A stretch of 64,000 bases of DNA. It comes from DASSBG01 sp035699085 (GTDB lineage Bacteria; Pseudomonadota; Gammaproteobacteria; Xanthomonadales; Rhodanobacteraceae). The notes beneath the pieces were generated by a model. That model was not told the DNA's origin, searched no databases, and was given only the letters and a program-made list of their open reading frames with translations. Position numbers and translations under genes: made by a program. Shown here in pieces: positions 18,084 to 27,655 of the stretch (the stretch's first letter is position 1; each line of letters begins with the position of its first letter). The stretch is from assembly GCA_035699085.1 (NCBI GenBank), contig DASSBG010000045.1:243883-307882 (forward strand), read 5' to 3'.

Positions 18084-18785
18084 ATGACTGATACGTTCTC
18101 ACAACGCAAGGCCGTGGTCCTGCTCTCCGGCGGCATGGACTCCGCCGTCACCGCCGCGATGGCGCGCGAACAAGGCTTCGCCGTGCACGCCCTCAGCGTC
18201 GACTATGGCCAGCGGCACCAGGCCGAGCTGCCGGCCGCCGAGCGCGTCTGCGCCATGCTCGGCGTCGCCGCGCACAAGACCGTGTCGCTGGATCTGCGCG
18301 CCATCGGCGGCAGCGCCCTCACCGCCGACATCGACGTGCCCGAGCACGGCGGCAGCGGCATTCCCGTCACCTACGTGCCGGCGCGCAACACCATCATGCT
18401 GTCGCTGGCGCTGGGCTGGGCCGAGGTGCTGGGCTCCAGCGACATCTTCTGCGGCGTCAACGCCGTCGACTACTCCGGCTACCCCGACTGCCGGCCGGCC
18501 TTCATCGCCGCCTTCGAGCAGCTGGCCAACCTCGCCACGCGCGCCGGCATCGACGGCGCCGGCATCCGCGTGCACGCGCCGCTGATGGACCTCAGCAAGG
18601 CCGACATTGCGCGCGAGGGCACGCGGCTCGGTGTCGACTTCGCGCAGACCGTCAGCTGCTACCAGGCCGACGCCGAAGGCCGCGCCTGCCGCCACTGCGA
18701 CGCCTGCCACCTGCGGGCCGCGGGCTTCGCCGTCGCCGGGCTGCCCGACCCCACGCGCTACCGCGACGACCCGCCGGCCGCCTGA
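18084..18785 (+). CDS. queC: 7-cyano-7-deazaguanine synthase QueC
   Basis: 233 aa. The ATP-pyrophosphatase loop SGGMDS is at about residues 15-20, and the zinc site is CYQAD...CRHCDAC near the C-terminus. It makes preQ0 from CDG, ammonia and ATP. The ATG directly follows the right-hand REP copy. QueE and QueC are successive steps, so the pair is functionally coherent. Confidence 0.96.
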   Translation: MTDTFSQRKAVVLLSGGMDSAVTAAMAREQGFAVHALSVDYGQRHQAELPAAERVCAMLGVAAHKTVSLDLRAIGGSALTADIDVPEHGGSGIPVTYVPARNTIMLSLALGWAEVLGSSDIFCGVNAVDYSGYPDCRPAFIAAFEQLANLATRAGIDGAGIRVHAPLMDLSKADIAREGTRLGVDFAQTVSCYQADAEGRACRHCDACHLRAAGFAVAGLPDPTRYRDDPPAA

Positions 18786-18860
18786 GCCGCGGGTTTGCGG
18801 GCGCGGATGTCGGCGGCCACCTGCCGGGCTGCCGCCGCCGAGGCCGCCAGCGTCCGTGGA

Positions 18861-19088
18861 TCATCCGGCCTGCCCGGAGCGCGCCTGGCCGGGCTCCGTG
18901 TCGCGATTGTTGGGGCGGGTCTCCCAGAGCGTCCGACCGTCTGGCAGTTCCACGGTCACCGTTTCGCCGGTGCCGTTTGCCAGCAGCCGGGCGATGGTCC
19001 GCAGCGCGTTCAGCACGTCGCGCGACATCGCCGACCATTGCGAGGTCAGCGCGCGCACGTGGGTGTTGGTCATGCGGATCGTCGGCAT
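18861..19088 (-). CDS. Hypothetical small protein (75 aa)
   Basis: MPTIRMTNTHVRALTSQWSA starts a mostly helical, soluble small protein with a plausible beta segment (GETVTVELPDGRTLWET) near the end. A CTGAGG sequence before the ATG could serve as ribosome site. Two tiny ORFs stand just upstream on the same strand (19161-19238 and 19093-19167), with ATGCTGA overlap and 4-bp spacing, so the three look coupled. No family recognised; it may be a remnant of a mobile or phage module. Confidence 0.4.
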   Translation of the reverse strand: MPTIRMTNTHVRALTSQWSAMSRDVLNALRTIARLLANGTGETVTVELPDGRTLWETRPNNRDTEPGQARSGQAG

Positions 19089-19092
19089 CGCC

Positions 19093-19167
19093 TCAGCGCT
19101 CCAGCCGCTGCGCAAGCCGCACGCCGGCCGCGCCGCGGACCATCTGTGTGTCAGTCATCGTCAGCAT
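19093..19167 (-). CDS. Putative tiny coupled ORF (24 aa)
   Basis: ATG 19167 to TGA 19093-19095, encoding MLTMTDTQMVRGAAGVRLAQ plus four residues. The start overlaps the stop of the preceding 25-codon ORF (ATGCTGA), and the stop is 4 bp before the ATG of the 75-aa ORF. The arrangement, not the sequence, is the evidence; function unknown. Confidence 0.25.
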   Translation of the reverse strand: MLTMTDTQMVRGAAGVRLAQRLER

Positions 19168-19238
19168 CCCCAGTCTCCGTCGTCATACGCGATTTCCGCC
19201 AGCGGTCGCAGACCGGTCACGCGCCGCAGGTGACGCAC
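19161..19238 (-). CDS. Putative tiny coupled ORF (25 aa)
   Basis: A GTG at 19238 could start a peptide ending ...LAEIAYDDGDWGC. The frame is open further upstream, into the end of the 67-aa gene at 19264-19467. The acidic tail just before the stop, and the overlap with the next ORF, suggest a real but fragmentary reading frame. Confidence 0.2.
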   Translation of the reverse strand: MRHLRRVTGLRPLAEIAYDDGDWGC

Positions 19239-19263
19239 GCAGCCGGCGGCCCTGCCACGCCTG

Positions 19264-19467
19264 TCATTGGTGTTCGCTGCGGGCCGCAACACGCGCCTTG
19301 ATTGCCGCGACCTCCGCTTCCTGACGCTTCAGGAACTCGGCGCGCGCCCGCTTCTCGTACGCCCTCTGCGCCTTGCCGTCGGGATCGCGGGCGACCAGCA
19401 GCACCAAGCCGACAGGAATGACGACCAGCCACAGCAGGATCACCAGGACAGCAACCGCATCGCTCAT
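19264..19467 (-). CDS. Small single-pass membrane protein (67 aa)
   Basis: Start ATG 19467 with an excellent GAGGAG ribosome site. One membrane helix (about 4-26, AVAVLVILLWLVVIPVGLVLLVA) is followed by a basic, charged helix (KAQRAYEKRARAEFLKRQEAEVAAIKARV). Likely an inner-membrane microprotein with a cytoplasmic helical tail; family not recognised. It stands at the head of the minus-strand mini-cluster. Confidence 0.6.
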   Translation of the reverse strand: MSDAVAVLVILLWLVVIPVGLVLLVARDPDGKAQRAYEKRARAEFLKRQEAEVAAIKARVAARSEHQ

Positions 19468-19748
19468 TCGTTCTCCTCATCGTGTATAAGCGCAACCGCC
19501 TGCCGCCATGACCGGACATCTCCGTAGAGCGGGTCAGGCCGCAGGGCGTAACCCGACACGTTCGACGATCGGGTAGCCCCTGGCGTACCCACGCCGCCAC
19601 GACCCACACACTGGCAGCCTGCCGTCTCGCAGCCTGCGACGCCAGGCGCGACAAAGCGTGCAGCCGCGCTGGTGTAGAATCGGCCACCGCCGCGCAAGCG
19701 CACGCCACGCCGTGCCGCGCGCCAGCCGTAAACCGCACTCGCAATCCC

Positions 19749-19824
19749 GGGCCGTTAGCTCAGTTGGTAGAGCACCGGACTTTTAATCCGATGGTCGTCG
19801 GTTCGAATCCGACACGGCCCACCA
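19749..19824 (+). tRNA. tRNA-Lys (TTT)
   Basis: 76 nt including encoded CCA. The acceptor stem GGGCCGT pairs with ACGGCCC, the D-loop is AGCTCAGTTGGTAGAGC, the anticodon loop is CTTTTAA with anticodon TTT, and the T-arm is CGGTTCGAATCCG. A TAGAAT hexamer at 19675-19680 could be the -10 of a promoter about 60 bp upstream. The 281-bp gap before it holds nothing else recognisable. Confidence 0.97.
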
Positions 19825-19863
19825 TCCCGAAACCAGGCGTGCGCAAGTCGCTGGCGGCAAACG

Positions 19864-21372
<1,509 letters not shown>

Positions 21373-21507
21373 TCGGTCTCCCCGTGGAAGTGCAGCGATC
21401 GAGGGTCGCGCAAGGCTGCGGCGAGGTCAAACCGGCGCCTTTCGCGGCGCCGGACGCGCTTCCTGAACATGCGCGGGGGCGCACGCCATGCCGGTGGCCG
21501 ATGCCCG

Positions 21508-21513
21508 TATACT
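21508..21513 (+). promoter_or_regulatory. Candidate -10 upstream of rsfS, with a 15-codon leader ORF
   Basis: TATACT ends 5 bp before ATG 21519, which opens a 15-codon ORF (MRHSGACRNNEATVT). Its TGA (21564-21566) overlaps the in-frame TTG of rsfS (TTGA). The leader could couple translation of rsfS. The peptide-coding DNA resembles part of a REP-like palindrome, so the ORF may be coincidental. Confidence 0.35.
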
Positions 21514-21562
21514 CGGCCATGCGTCACTCCGGCGCGTGCAGGAACAACGAGGCCACCGTCAC

Positions 21563-22054
21563 TTGACCACCACCGATTCGCGCGCCCATGCGCGCCATCC
21601 CGAAAGCCGCGCGCCCCGCCGGGCCGCGCCCGCCGACACGGCACCCGCGGCGCACGCCGCCACTCCCCATCCTTCCCACCGAAAGCCCCCGGCCCACGCT
21701 GCCGAGCGCCAGTTGCGCGCGCACGTGGCGCAGGCACTGGAGGAATTGAAGGCGCGTGACGTGCGCGAGATCGACGTGCGCGAGAAAAGCTCGGTGACCG
21801 ACTGGTTGGTCATCGCCTCCGGCACCTCGTCGCGCCATGTGCGCTCCATCGCCGAGGAGGTGGTGCGCCAGTGCAAGCAGGCCGGCATGCCACCGCTTGG
21901 CGTCGAGGGCGAGGACGAGGGCGACTGGGCGCTGGTCGACCTCGGCGACGTGGTGGTCCACATCATGCAACCGCGGGTGCGCGAGTTTTACGGGCTGGAG
22001 CGCCTCTGGACCGTCGGCGACCAGGCGCCCGACACAGCCGCCGAAGCCGGCTGA
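21563..22054 (+). CDS. rsfS: Ribosomal silencing factor RsfS
   Basis: The conserved domain starts near QLRAHVAQALEELKARDV and continues VTDWLVIASGTSSRHVRSIAEEV and VVHIMQPRVREFYGLERLW. It binds uL14 and blocks 30S-50S joining in stationary phase. TTG 21563 is preferred (163 aa): a TATACT promoter-like hexamer lies after the longer ATG at 21488, and TTG overlaps the stop of a leader ORF. There is still about 50 aa of low-complexity Ala/Pro/His before the domain, longer than E. coli RsfS (105 aa). rlmH follows 13 bp later. Confidence 0.88.
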   Translation: MTTTDSRAHARHPESRAPRRAAPADTAPAAHAATPHPSHRKPPAHAAERQLRAHVAQALEELKARDVREIDVREKSSVTDWLVIASGTSSRHVRSIAEEVVRQCKQAGMPPLGVEGEDEGDWALVDLGDVVVHIMQPRVREFYGLERLWTVGDQAPDTAAEAG

Positions 22055-22067
22055 AGCGTGGTGCCCG

Positions 22068-22538
22068 ATGCGCGCGCGGCTGATCGCGATCGGGGAACGC
22101 ATGCCGCCCTGGGTTGCCGAGGGCGTCGAGGAGTACCGCAAGCGGCTGTCGCACGAGCTGCCGCTGCAGCTGGTGGAGATCAAGCCGGCGGCCCGCGGCA
22201 AGGGCGGCGACGGCGGTCGCGCGCAGCGTGACGAGGGTGCGGCGCTGCTTGCGGCGCTGCCGCGCGATGCGCACGTGGTGGCGCTTGATGGCAGCGGCAG
22301 CGCCTGGTCCAGCGAGGAGCTGTCGCGGCGGCTGGCGGCGTGGCGAATGGAAGCCCGCGATCCCTGCTTCCTGATCGGCGGCGCCGACGGCCACGCGGCC
22401 GAGGTGCTGGCGCGCGCCGACGAACGCTGGTCGTTGGGCCCGCTGACGCTGCCGCACATGCTGGTGCGCCTGATCGTGGCCGAACAGTTGTATCGTGCCG
22501 CCAGCATGCTTGCCGGCCACCCCTATCATCGCGCCTAG
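22068..22538 (+). CDS. rlmH: 23S rRNA pseudouridine-1915 N3-methyltransferase RlmH
   Basis: 156 aa. MRARLIAIGERMPPWVAEGVEEYRKR is the standard start; the SPOUT knot is seen in FLIGGADGHAAEV and LGPLTLPHMLVRLIVAEQLYRA. It methylates pseudouridine 1915 in helix 69 of 23S rRNA, using SAM. The rsfS-rlmH pairing is typical. Confidence 0.96.
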   Translation: MRARLIAIGERMPPWVAEGVEEYRKRLSHELPLQLVEIKPAARGKGGDGGRAQRDEGAALLAALPRDAHVVALDGSGSAWSSEELSRRLAAWRMEARDPCFLIGGADGHAAEVLARADERWSLGPLTLPHMLVRLIVAEQLYRAASMLAGHPYHRA

Positions 22539-22547
22539 GATTGTCCA

Positions 22548-23837
22548 GTGTCGCCGCCGCACCCGCCGTCCACGCGAAACCTCGATGACTGGCTGGCCTA
22601 CCAGCAGCAGTTGCACGCCCAGGCCATCGACCTCGGTCTGAAGCGCGTACGCGCGGTCTGGCAGCGGCTGGGGAGCCGGCGGCCGGCGCCGCAGGTCATC
22701 ACCGTGGGCGGCACCAATGGCAAGGGGTCGACCGTCGCCATGCTGGAGGCGATGCTGACTGCAAATGGCCGAACCGTCGGCTGTTACACCTCGCCGCACC
22801 TGCACCGCTACAACGAGCGCGTGCGCCTCCGCGGGCGAGAGGCGGGGGACGCGGCGCTGGTCGCCGCGTTCGAGCGAATCGAGGCAGCGCGCGGTGGCAC
22901 CCCGCTGACCTGGTTCGAGTTCGGTACCTTGGCCGCACTCGAGCTGATGGCGGATGCGGGCCTCGACGTGGCGGTGCTCGAGGTCGGGCTTGGTGGGCGC
23001 CTCGATGCGGTCAACGTAATCGACGCCGATGCGGCCATCGTGGTCACGGTCGACCTGGACCATACCGATTACCTGGGCCCTGATCGCGACGCCATCGGCA
23101 TCGAAAAGGCAGGCATTTTCCGGCCCGGGCGCCCCGCCATCATCGGCGATTCGCGTGCGCCGCACGGCCTGGTCGACACCGCCGAAGCTGGCGGTGCCAA
23201 GGTCTGGCTTGCCGGCCGCGACTATCGTCTGCTGCGCGAGGTCGATGGCACCGTTTGGCACGCGGGGCGGCAGTCACTGCGTTTGCCGCCGCTGGCGGTG
23301 CCGGGGCCGTTTCAGGCCGACAACGCGGCCGCCGCGCTGACCGCGTTGTACGCGCTGCGCACCACCCTGGGCTGGCCGGCGGCAACCTACGCGGCGGCAC
23401 TCGCCCATGTCGAAGTACCGGCGCGGATCCAGGTCGTGGCGGAGGCGCCGACGCTGATCGTCGATGTTGGCCACAACCCGCAGGCCGCACGCGCGCTGGC
23501 CGACTGGCTGCGCGCCAACCGCGGGTCAGGTCACACGCTGGCGGTGTTCAGTGCACTGGCGGACAAGGACATCGCCGGCATCGGCGCAGCCCTTGGCAGT
23601 TGCATCGACCACTGGTTCTGCTGCGGCATTGACGACGCCGGCCCGCGCGGCCTGGAGGCGGGCGAGGTCGAACGGCGCTTGCTGGCAGGTTGGCCGGCGG
23701 CCGAATCCAGCCGCCACGCCGACGTGCCCGGGGCGCTGGCCGCCGCGCGCGCCGTGGCCGCACCCGGCGACCGCATCGTCGCCTTCGGCTCCTTCCATGT
23801 CGCCGCCGCCGTCCCGCGCGGGAGCGGTAAAGCGTGA
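22548..23837 (+). CDS. folC: Bifunctional dihydrofolate / folylpolyglutamate synthase FolC
   Basis: 429 aa from GTG 22548. The P-loop VGGTNGKGSTVAML and CYTSPHLHRYNERVR are Mur-ligase/FolC signatures; VGLGGRLDAVN and the C-terminal VDVGHNPQAARAL complete the fold. It adds glutamate to dihydropteroate and folates. It starts 9 bp after rlmH, so rsfS-rlmH-folC is likely one unit. Confidence 0.96.
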   Translation: MSPPHPPSTRNLDDWLAYQQQLHAQAIDLGLKRVRAVWQRLGSRRPAPQVITVGGTNGKGSTVAMLEAMLTANGRTVGCYTSPHLHRYNERVRLRGREAGDAALVAAFERIEAARGGTPLTWFEFGTLAALELMADAGLDVAVLEVGLGGRLDAVNVIDADAAIVVTVDLDHTDYLGPDRDAIGIEKAGIFRPGRPAIIGDSRAPHGLVDTAEAGGAKVWLAGRDYRLLREVDGTVWHAGRQSLRLPPLAVPGPFQADNAAAALTALYALRTTLGWPAATYAAALAHVEVPARIQVVAEAPTLIVDVGHNPQAARALADWLRANRGSGHTLAVFSALADKDIAGIGAALGSCIDHWFCCGIDDAGPRGLEAGEVERRLLAGWPAAESSRHADVPGALAAARAVAAPGDRIVAFGSFHVAAAVPRGSGKA

Positions 23838-24242
23838 GACGTTAGACGCGAGACAAAAGACGGTGAGCGGCAAAGGCCGAGCCGAGCGGCCTTGGCCGGT
23901 CCCTTTCCCCATTCCCGGCGCCGCGAAACGCAGCTTCGTCATGGACAGCGCGAGCGCAAGCATGGCAGGTTGGGGTTCGCTTCGCTCACGCACATGCTCC
24001 GCTTCGCTCCGCGGGAATGGGGAATGGAGAATCGGGAACAGGAAGAGCCGTAGATTGTTGTTGCGCCGCGATGTTCGACAGCCCCGGTCCCGGTTTCCGG
24101 CTGTTGCCGTGACCCCGCGCGGCCGCGCCACCAAACGAAGCTGCGGCGACCGAACCGCGCATTTCGGGTTCCGGGTGCCGGGTCCCGGGTCCCGACCCGA
24201 GTCCCGTATAATCACAGCCGCTGCAAGTCCACCGAGGTCACG
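23838..24242. repeat. Intergenic repeat region between folC and the SPOR gene
   Basis: 405 bp without a supported gene. It contains a CCCCATTCCC arm (about 23903-23921) and its complement GGGAATGGGGAATGG (about 24014-24037), separated by a copy of the GGTTGGGGTTCGCTTCGCTCAC core found at 808-1262. A CCGGGTCCCGGG array at 24174-24204 abuts the SPOR promoter. Confidence 0.75.
24207..24212 (+). promoter_or_regulatory. -10 element of the SPOR-cvpA-purF transcript
   Basis: A perfect TATAAT, 30 bp before the ATG of the SPOR gene, with a GAGG ribosome site in between. The place of a -35 element is taken by the GGGTCCCGGG repeat, so either -35 recognition is weak or the repeat itself is part of the control. 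Confidence 0.55.
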
Positions 24243-25160
24243 ATGGAGCCCGCCTTGAAACAACGCCTGCTGGGCGCCGCCGTGCTGATCGCCCTCGCGG
24301 TGATCTTCCTGCCAATGTTCTTTTCCGGCGCGCCGCCGCAGTCGCAGGACCAGAGCATCAGCCTGGCGATCCCTGCGGCGCCGGACAGCGACCTGCAGAC
24401 CCGGACCTTTGACGTGTCGCCGGCAGCCGGCGGCAGCGCCTCTGCCGCACCCGCCGATCGAATAGTCACGCGCGTGATTCCCGATCGCGCGCCGCCCCCG
24501 CCGCAACCGACGCACGCCAGCGCACCGTCTGCGGCGCCGGGCGCCGAAGCGCCGGTGCAGCCCGGCAACGCTCCCTCGGCGGGCCCCGACACGTCGGCAG
24601 CGGAATCCTTGCCGCCTGCCGCACCAGGCCGTGGTGCCGACCAGCGCTTCGCCGTGAGCGTCGGCGTGTTTACCGACGCTTCGGGTGCCAGGCGGCGCGA
24701 ATCGAAAGCACGCAGCGTCGGCTATCCCGTTTTTACCGAGCAGCTGCAGGTTGACGGCAAACCGGCGACCGGCGTGCGCCTCGGACCGTTCCGCGGCCGC
24801 GCCGCGGCCGAAGCGGCGCGGCTGAAGGCGCAGGCCGCGCTGCCCGGGGTACACCCCTCGCTGGTGGCCTGGAGCCAGGGCCGCGCCAAGGACGCCCCGG
24901 CCAGCGCTGTGGCCGCCGACCAGGCGGGTGGCTGGGACGTGCAACTGGCGGCTTTCAGCGACAAGAGCGACGCGCTGGCCATGCGCGACCGCGCACGCCA
25001 CCTGGGCTTTGGCGCCTTCGTCGACAGCGTACCCGGCGACAAGGGCACGCTGTGGCGCGTGCGGGTGGGCCCGCGCACGCAGCGCAGCGATGCGGAAAAG
25101 CTCAATGCGCAACTGCAGGGCAAGATGAAAATGAAAGGCATCGTGGTGCCGCACCGGTGA
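24243..25160 (+). CDS. SPOR-domain cell-division protein (DedD-like)
   Basis: 305 aa. A short cytoplasmic start (MEPALKQR) and one membrane helix (about 9-28, LLGAAVLIALAVIFLPMFF) precede a Pro/Ala periplasmic linker. SPOR modules follow: a degenerate one at about 135-215 (RFAVSVGVFTDASGARRR) and a clear one at about 225-300 (WDVQLAAFSDKSDALAMRDRARHLGFGAFV). SPOR domains bind denuded septal peptidoglycan. Upstream of cvpA and purF, as dedD is in many gammaproteobacteria. Overlaps cvpA by GTGA. Confidence 0.92.
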   Translation: MEPALKQRLLGAAVLIALAVIFLPMFFSGAPPQSQDQSISLAIPAAPDSDLQTRTFDVSPAAGGSASAAPADRIVTRVIPDRAPPPPQPTHASAPSAAPGAEAPVQPGNAPSAGPDTSAAESLPPAAPGRGADQRFAVSVGVFTDASGARRRESKARSVGYPVFTEQLQVDGKPATGVRLGPFRGRAAAEAARLKAQAALPGVHPSLVAWSQGRAKDAPASAVAADQAGGWDVQLAAFSDKSDALAMRDRARHLGFGAFVDSVPGDKGTLWRVRVGPRTQRSDAEKLNAQLQGKMKMKGIVVPHR

Positions 25161-25867
25161 ACTGGGTCGACTACGCCATCATCGGAATGCTGGCGCTGTC
25201 GGTGCTGGTCGGCTTGTGGCGCGGCCTGATCACCGAGGTGCTGGCACTGGTGATATGGGTGGCTGCCTTCTGGGTTGCATGGACTTTTGGCGAGCGCGTC
25301 GCCGCCGTGTTCGCCAGCAGCATCGAGCTGCCGTGGGCGCGCCTGGTGCTGGGCTACACGCTCTGTTTCGTCGGCGTGCTGGTTGTGGGCTCGCTGCTGC
25401 GCTTCGTGCTGCACAAGCTGATCGATGGCACCGGCCTGAGTGGCAGCGACCGCATGCTCGGCATGGTATTCGGCCTGGCCCGGGGGGTACTGGTGGTGAC
25501 GCTGGTGGTGCTGCTGGCAGGCTTCACGCCGATGCCGGGCGCGTCGTGGTGGCAGCACTCGCGCGTGCTGCCGGGCTTCCAGGAGGCGGCGCAGTGGCTG
25601 GGCACGCGGCTCCCCGGCCAGATCAACCAGTACATCAGCTATGCGCCAAAGCCCGTGCCGGCGGCCTCGCCGGCCAAGCCTCCGGCCACGGTGCCGGGTT
25701 CGCTGCCCAAGGCGCTGCCGCCACAGTTCGTGAAGCCGGTGGTCGTGGTGGCCGAGAAACTGGCAACCGCCGCGGCCGCCGCCGCGCCGGGAGCCGCCCC
25801 GCGTGCCGAAGCGCCAGCCGAGACACGCCCCGCGTCACAACCCGCTGCCGCGGCCAGCAGCCACTGA
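25157..25867 (+). CDS. cvpA: CvpA family membrane protein (colicin V production)
   Basis: 236 aa from GTG 25157. VNWVDYAIIGMLALSVLVGLWRGLITEVLALVIWV is the conserved CvpA start; four membrane helices fill residues 1-125. The C-terminal third is a low-complexity Ala/Pro tail, longer than in E. coli CvpA (162 aa). CvpA is implicated in envelope homeostasis and sits before purF in most gammaproteobacteria. A strict function is not established. Confidence 0.92.
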   Translation: MNWVDYAIIGMLALSVLVGLWRGLITEVLALVIWVAAFWVAWTFGERVAAVFASSIELPWARLVLGYTLCFVGVLVVGSLLRFVLHKLIDGTGLSGSDRMLGMVFGLARGVLVVTLVVLLAGFTPMPGASWWQHSRVLPGFQEAAQWLGTRLPGQINQYISYAPKPVPAASPAKPPATVPGSLPKALPPQFVKPVVVVAEKLATAAAAAAPGAAPRAEAPAETRPASQPAAAASSH

Positions 25868-25874
25868 GCAGACC

Positions 25875-27371
25875 ATGTGCGGAATCATTGGAATCGTAGG
25901 CCGGACCGATGTCGCTGGCGCGTTGTATGACGGCCTGACGGTGCTGCAGCACCGTGGCCAGGACGCCGCCGGCATTGCCACCCAGCACGGCCAGCGGCTG
26001 TGCCTGCACAAGCGGCGCGGACTGGTGCGCGACGTGTTCCAGCCCGGCGACATGGGCAAGCTGCGCGGCCACCTCGGCATCGGTCATTGCCGCTACCCGA
26101 CCGCCGGCAGCGACGACGCGGGCGAGGCGCAGCCGTTCTATGTCAACTCGCCCTACGGCATCGCCTTCGCGCACAACGGCAACCTTGTCAACACCGCGGC
26201 GCTGCAGCGGCAGATGTTTGCCGAGGACCTGCGCCACATCAACACCGACTCCGACTCGGAGATCCTGCTCAACATCCTGGCCCATGAGCTTCAGGCGGAG
26301 GAGCGCGCGCGCTTGACGCCGCAGCGGCTGTTCGACGCGGTGCGCGGCGTGCACGCGCGGGCGCGCGGCGGCTACGCCTGCATTGCGCTGGTGCTCGGCC
26401 ACGGCCTGCTGGCCTTCCGCGATCCGCACGGCATCCGCCCGCTGGTGCTGGGCGAGCGGCAGACCGCGGGCGGGCACGAGTACGCGGTTGCGTCGGAGTC
26501 TGCTGCCTTCGACACGCTGGGCTTCCAGTTGCTGCGCGACGTGAAGCCGGGCGAAGCGGTGTTCATTTCCGAAGATGGCCAGCTGCACGCGCAGCAGTGC
26601 GCCGACGCTGCGGCGCTGGCGCCGTGCATCTTCGAATACGTCTACCTGGCGCGCCCGGATTCGATGCTGGAGGACGTGTCGGTGTACAAGGCGCGCTTGC
26701 GCATGGGCGAGCGGCTGGGCGCCAAGATCCTGCGCGAGTGGCCCGACCACGACATCGACGCGGTGATCCCGATCCCCGACACCGCGCGCACCGCCGCCAG
26801 CACCCTGGCAGCGGCGCTCGGCGTGCCGTTCCGCGAGGGCCTGGTGAAGAACCGCTACATCGGCCGCACCTTCATCATGCCGGGGCAGAGCGAGCGCGCG
26901 CGTTCGGTGCGGCGCAAGCTCAACACCATCGAGCTGGAGTTTCGCGGCAAGAACGTGCTGCTGGTCGACGACTCGATCGTGCGCGGCACCACCTCGCGGC
27001 AGATCGTGCAACTGGCGCGGGATGCCGGCGCCGCCAAGGTCTACTTTGCCTCGGCTGCGCCGCCGGTGCGGTTCCCCAGCATCTACGGCATCGACATGCC
27101 GGTGGGCTCGGAACTGGTGGCGCACGGCCGCAGCGTGGAGCAGGTGCGCGAGGCGATCGGCGCGGACTGGCTGGTCTACCAGGACCTCGAGGATCTGGTC
27201 GCCGCGGTCGCCGAAGGCAACGAGCACCTGCATCAGTTTGACACCTCGTGTTTTTCCGGCGAGTACGTGACCGGCATCGACAGCGGCTATCTGGAGCAGC
27301 TCGAGCAGCTGCGCAATGACGCGGTGCGGCAGCAGGGCGCGGCGGGGGAGGGCGGTCGCGGCATGCCTTAG
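25875..27371 (+). CDS. purF: Amidophosphoribosyltransferase PurF
   Basis: 498 aa. MCGIIGIVG exposes the catalytic Cys after Met removal (Ntn glutaminase domain, with LTVLQHRGQDAAGI). The C-terminal PRTase domain has the PRPP loop VLLVDDSIVRGTTSRQIV. It makes phosphoribosylamine from PRPP and Gln, the first committed purine step. Starts 7 bp after cvpA. Confidence 0.97.
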   Translation: MCGIIGIVGRTDVAGALYDGLTVLQHRGQDAAGIATQHGQRLCLHKRRGLVRDVFQPGDMGKLRGHLGIGHCRYPTAGSDDAGEAQPFYVNSPYGIAFAHNGNLVNTAALQRQMFAEDLRHINTDSDSEILLNILAHELQAEERARLTPQRLFDAVRGVHARARGGYACIALVLGHGLLAFRDPHGIRPLVLGERQTAGGHEYAVASESAAFDTLGFQLLRDVKPGEAVFISEDGQLHAQQCADAAALAPCIFEYVYLARPDSMLEDVSVYKARLRMGERLGAKILREWPDHDIDAVIPIPDTARTAASTLAAALGVPFREGLVKNRYIGRTFIMPGQSERARSVRRKLNTIELEFRGKNVLLVDDSIVRGTTSRQIVQLARDAGAAKVYFASAAPPVRFPSIYGIDMPVGSELVAHGRSVEQVREAIGADWLVYQDLEDLVAAVAEGNEHLHQFDTSCFSGEYVTGIDSGYLEQLEQLRNDAVRQQGAAGEGGRGMP

Positions 27372-27655
27372 GCTGCGCTTCGCGGGCATGGGGAATCGGG
27401 AATGGGGAATGGGAAAGCTGGCGCCTTGGTTTTGCCGCTCACCTTTCGCCGCTCGCCTCCGGCGGCCCGGCCGCGCATTGGCCAGTACCGCTGCGCTTGG
27501 GCCATAATGCCGGCACGTACCGGCGGCAGCCACGCGCCGGCACCAGCAGGGGGTCACGGGCCGGATTTCGTCATGGAGTGTCGTCAGCTGACCGCCACGT
27601 ACCGCGCCGGGCCGCGCGCGGGCATCGTTGACCGCTCGGGCCTGCCGTGGACCGC
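27372..27655. repeat. Gap after purF: G-rich repeat and candidate promoter
   Basis: A GGGAATCGGGAATGGGG array (27389-27414) follows purF. A CATAAT hexamer at 27503-27508 may be the -10 for the next gene, about 150 bp downstream, with TTGGCC at 27478-27483 as a loosely spaced -35. The rest shows nothing recognisable. Confidence 0.5.

Noticed and set aside
18786..19748. A prophage or integron next to tRNA-Lys
   Set aside because: Tiny ORFs sit beside the tRNA, but there is no integrase, no attachment duplication of the tRNA 3' end seen within the window and no structural phage gene.
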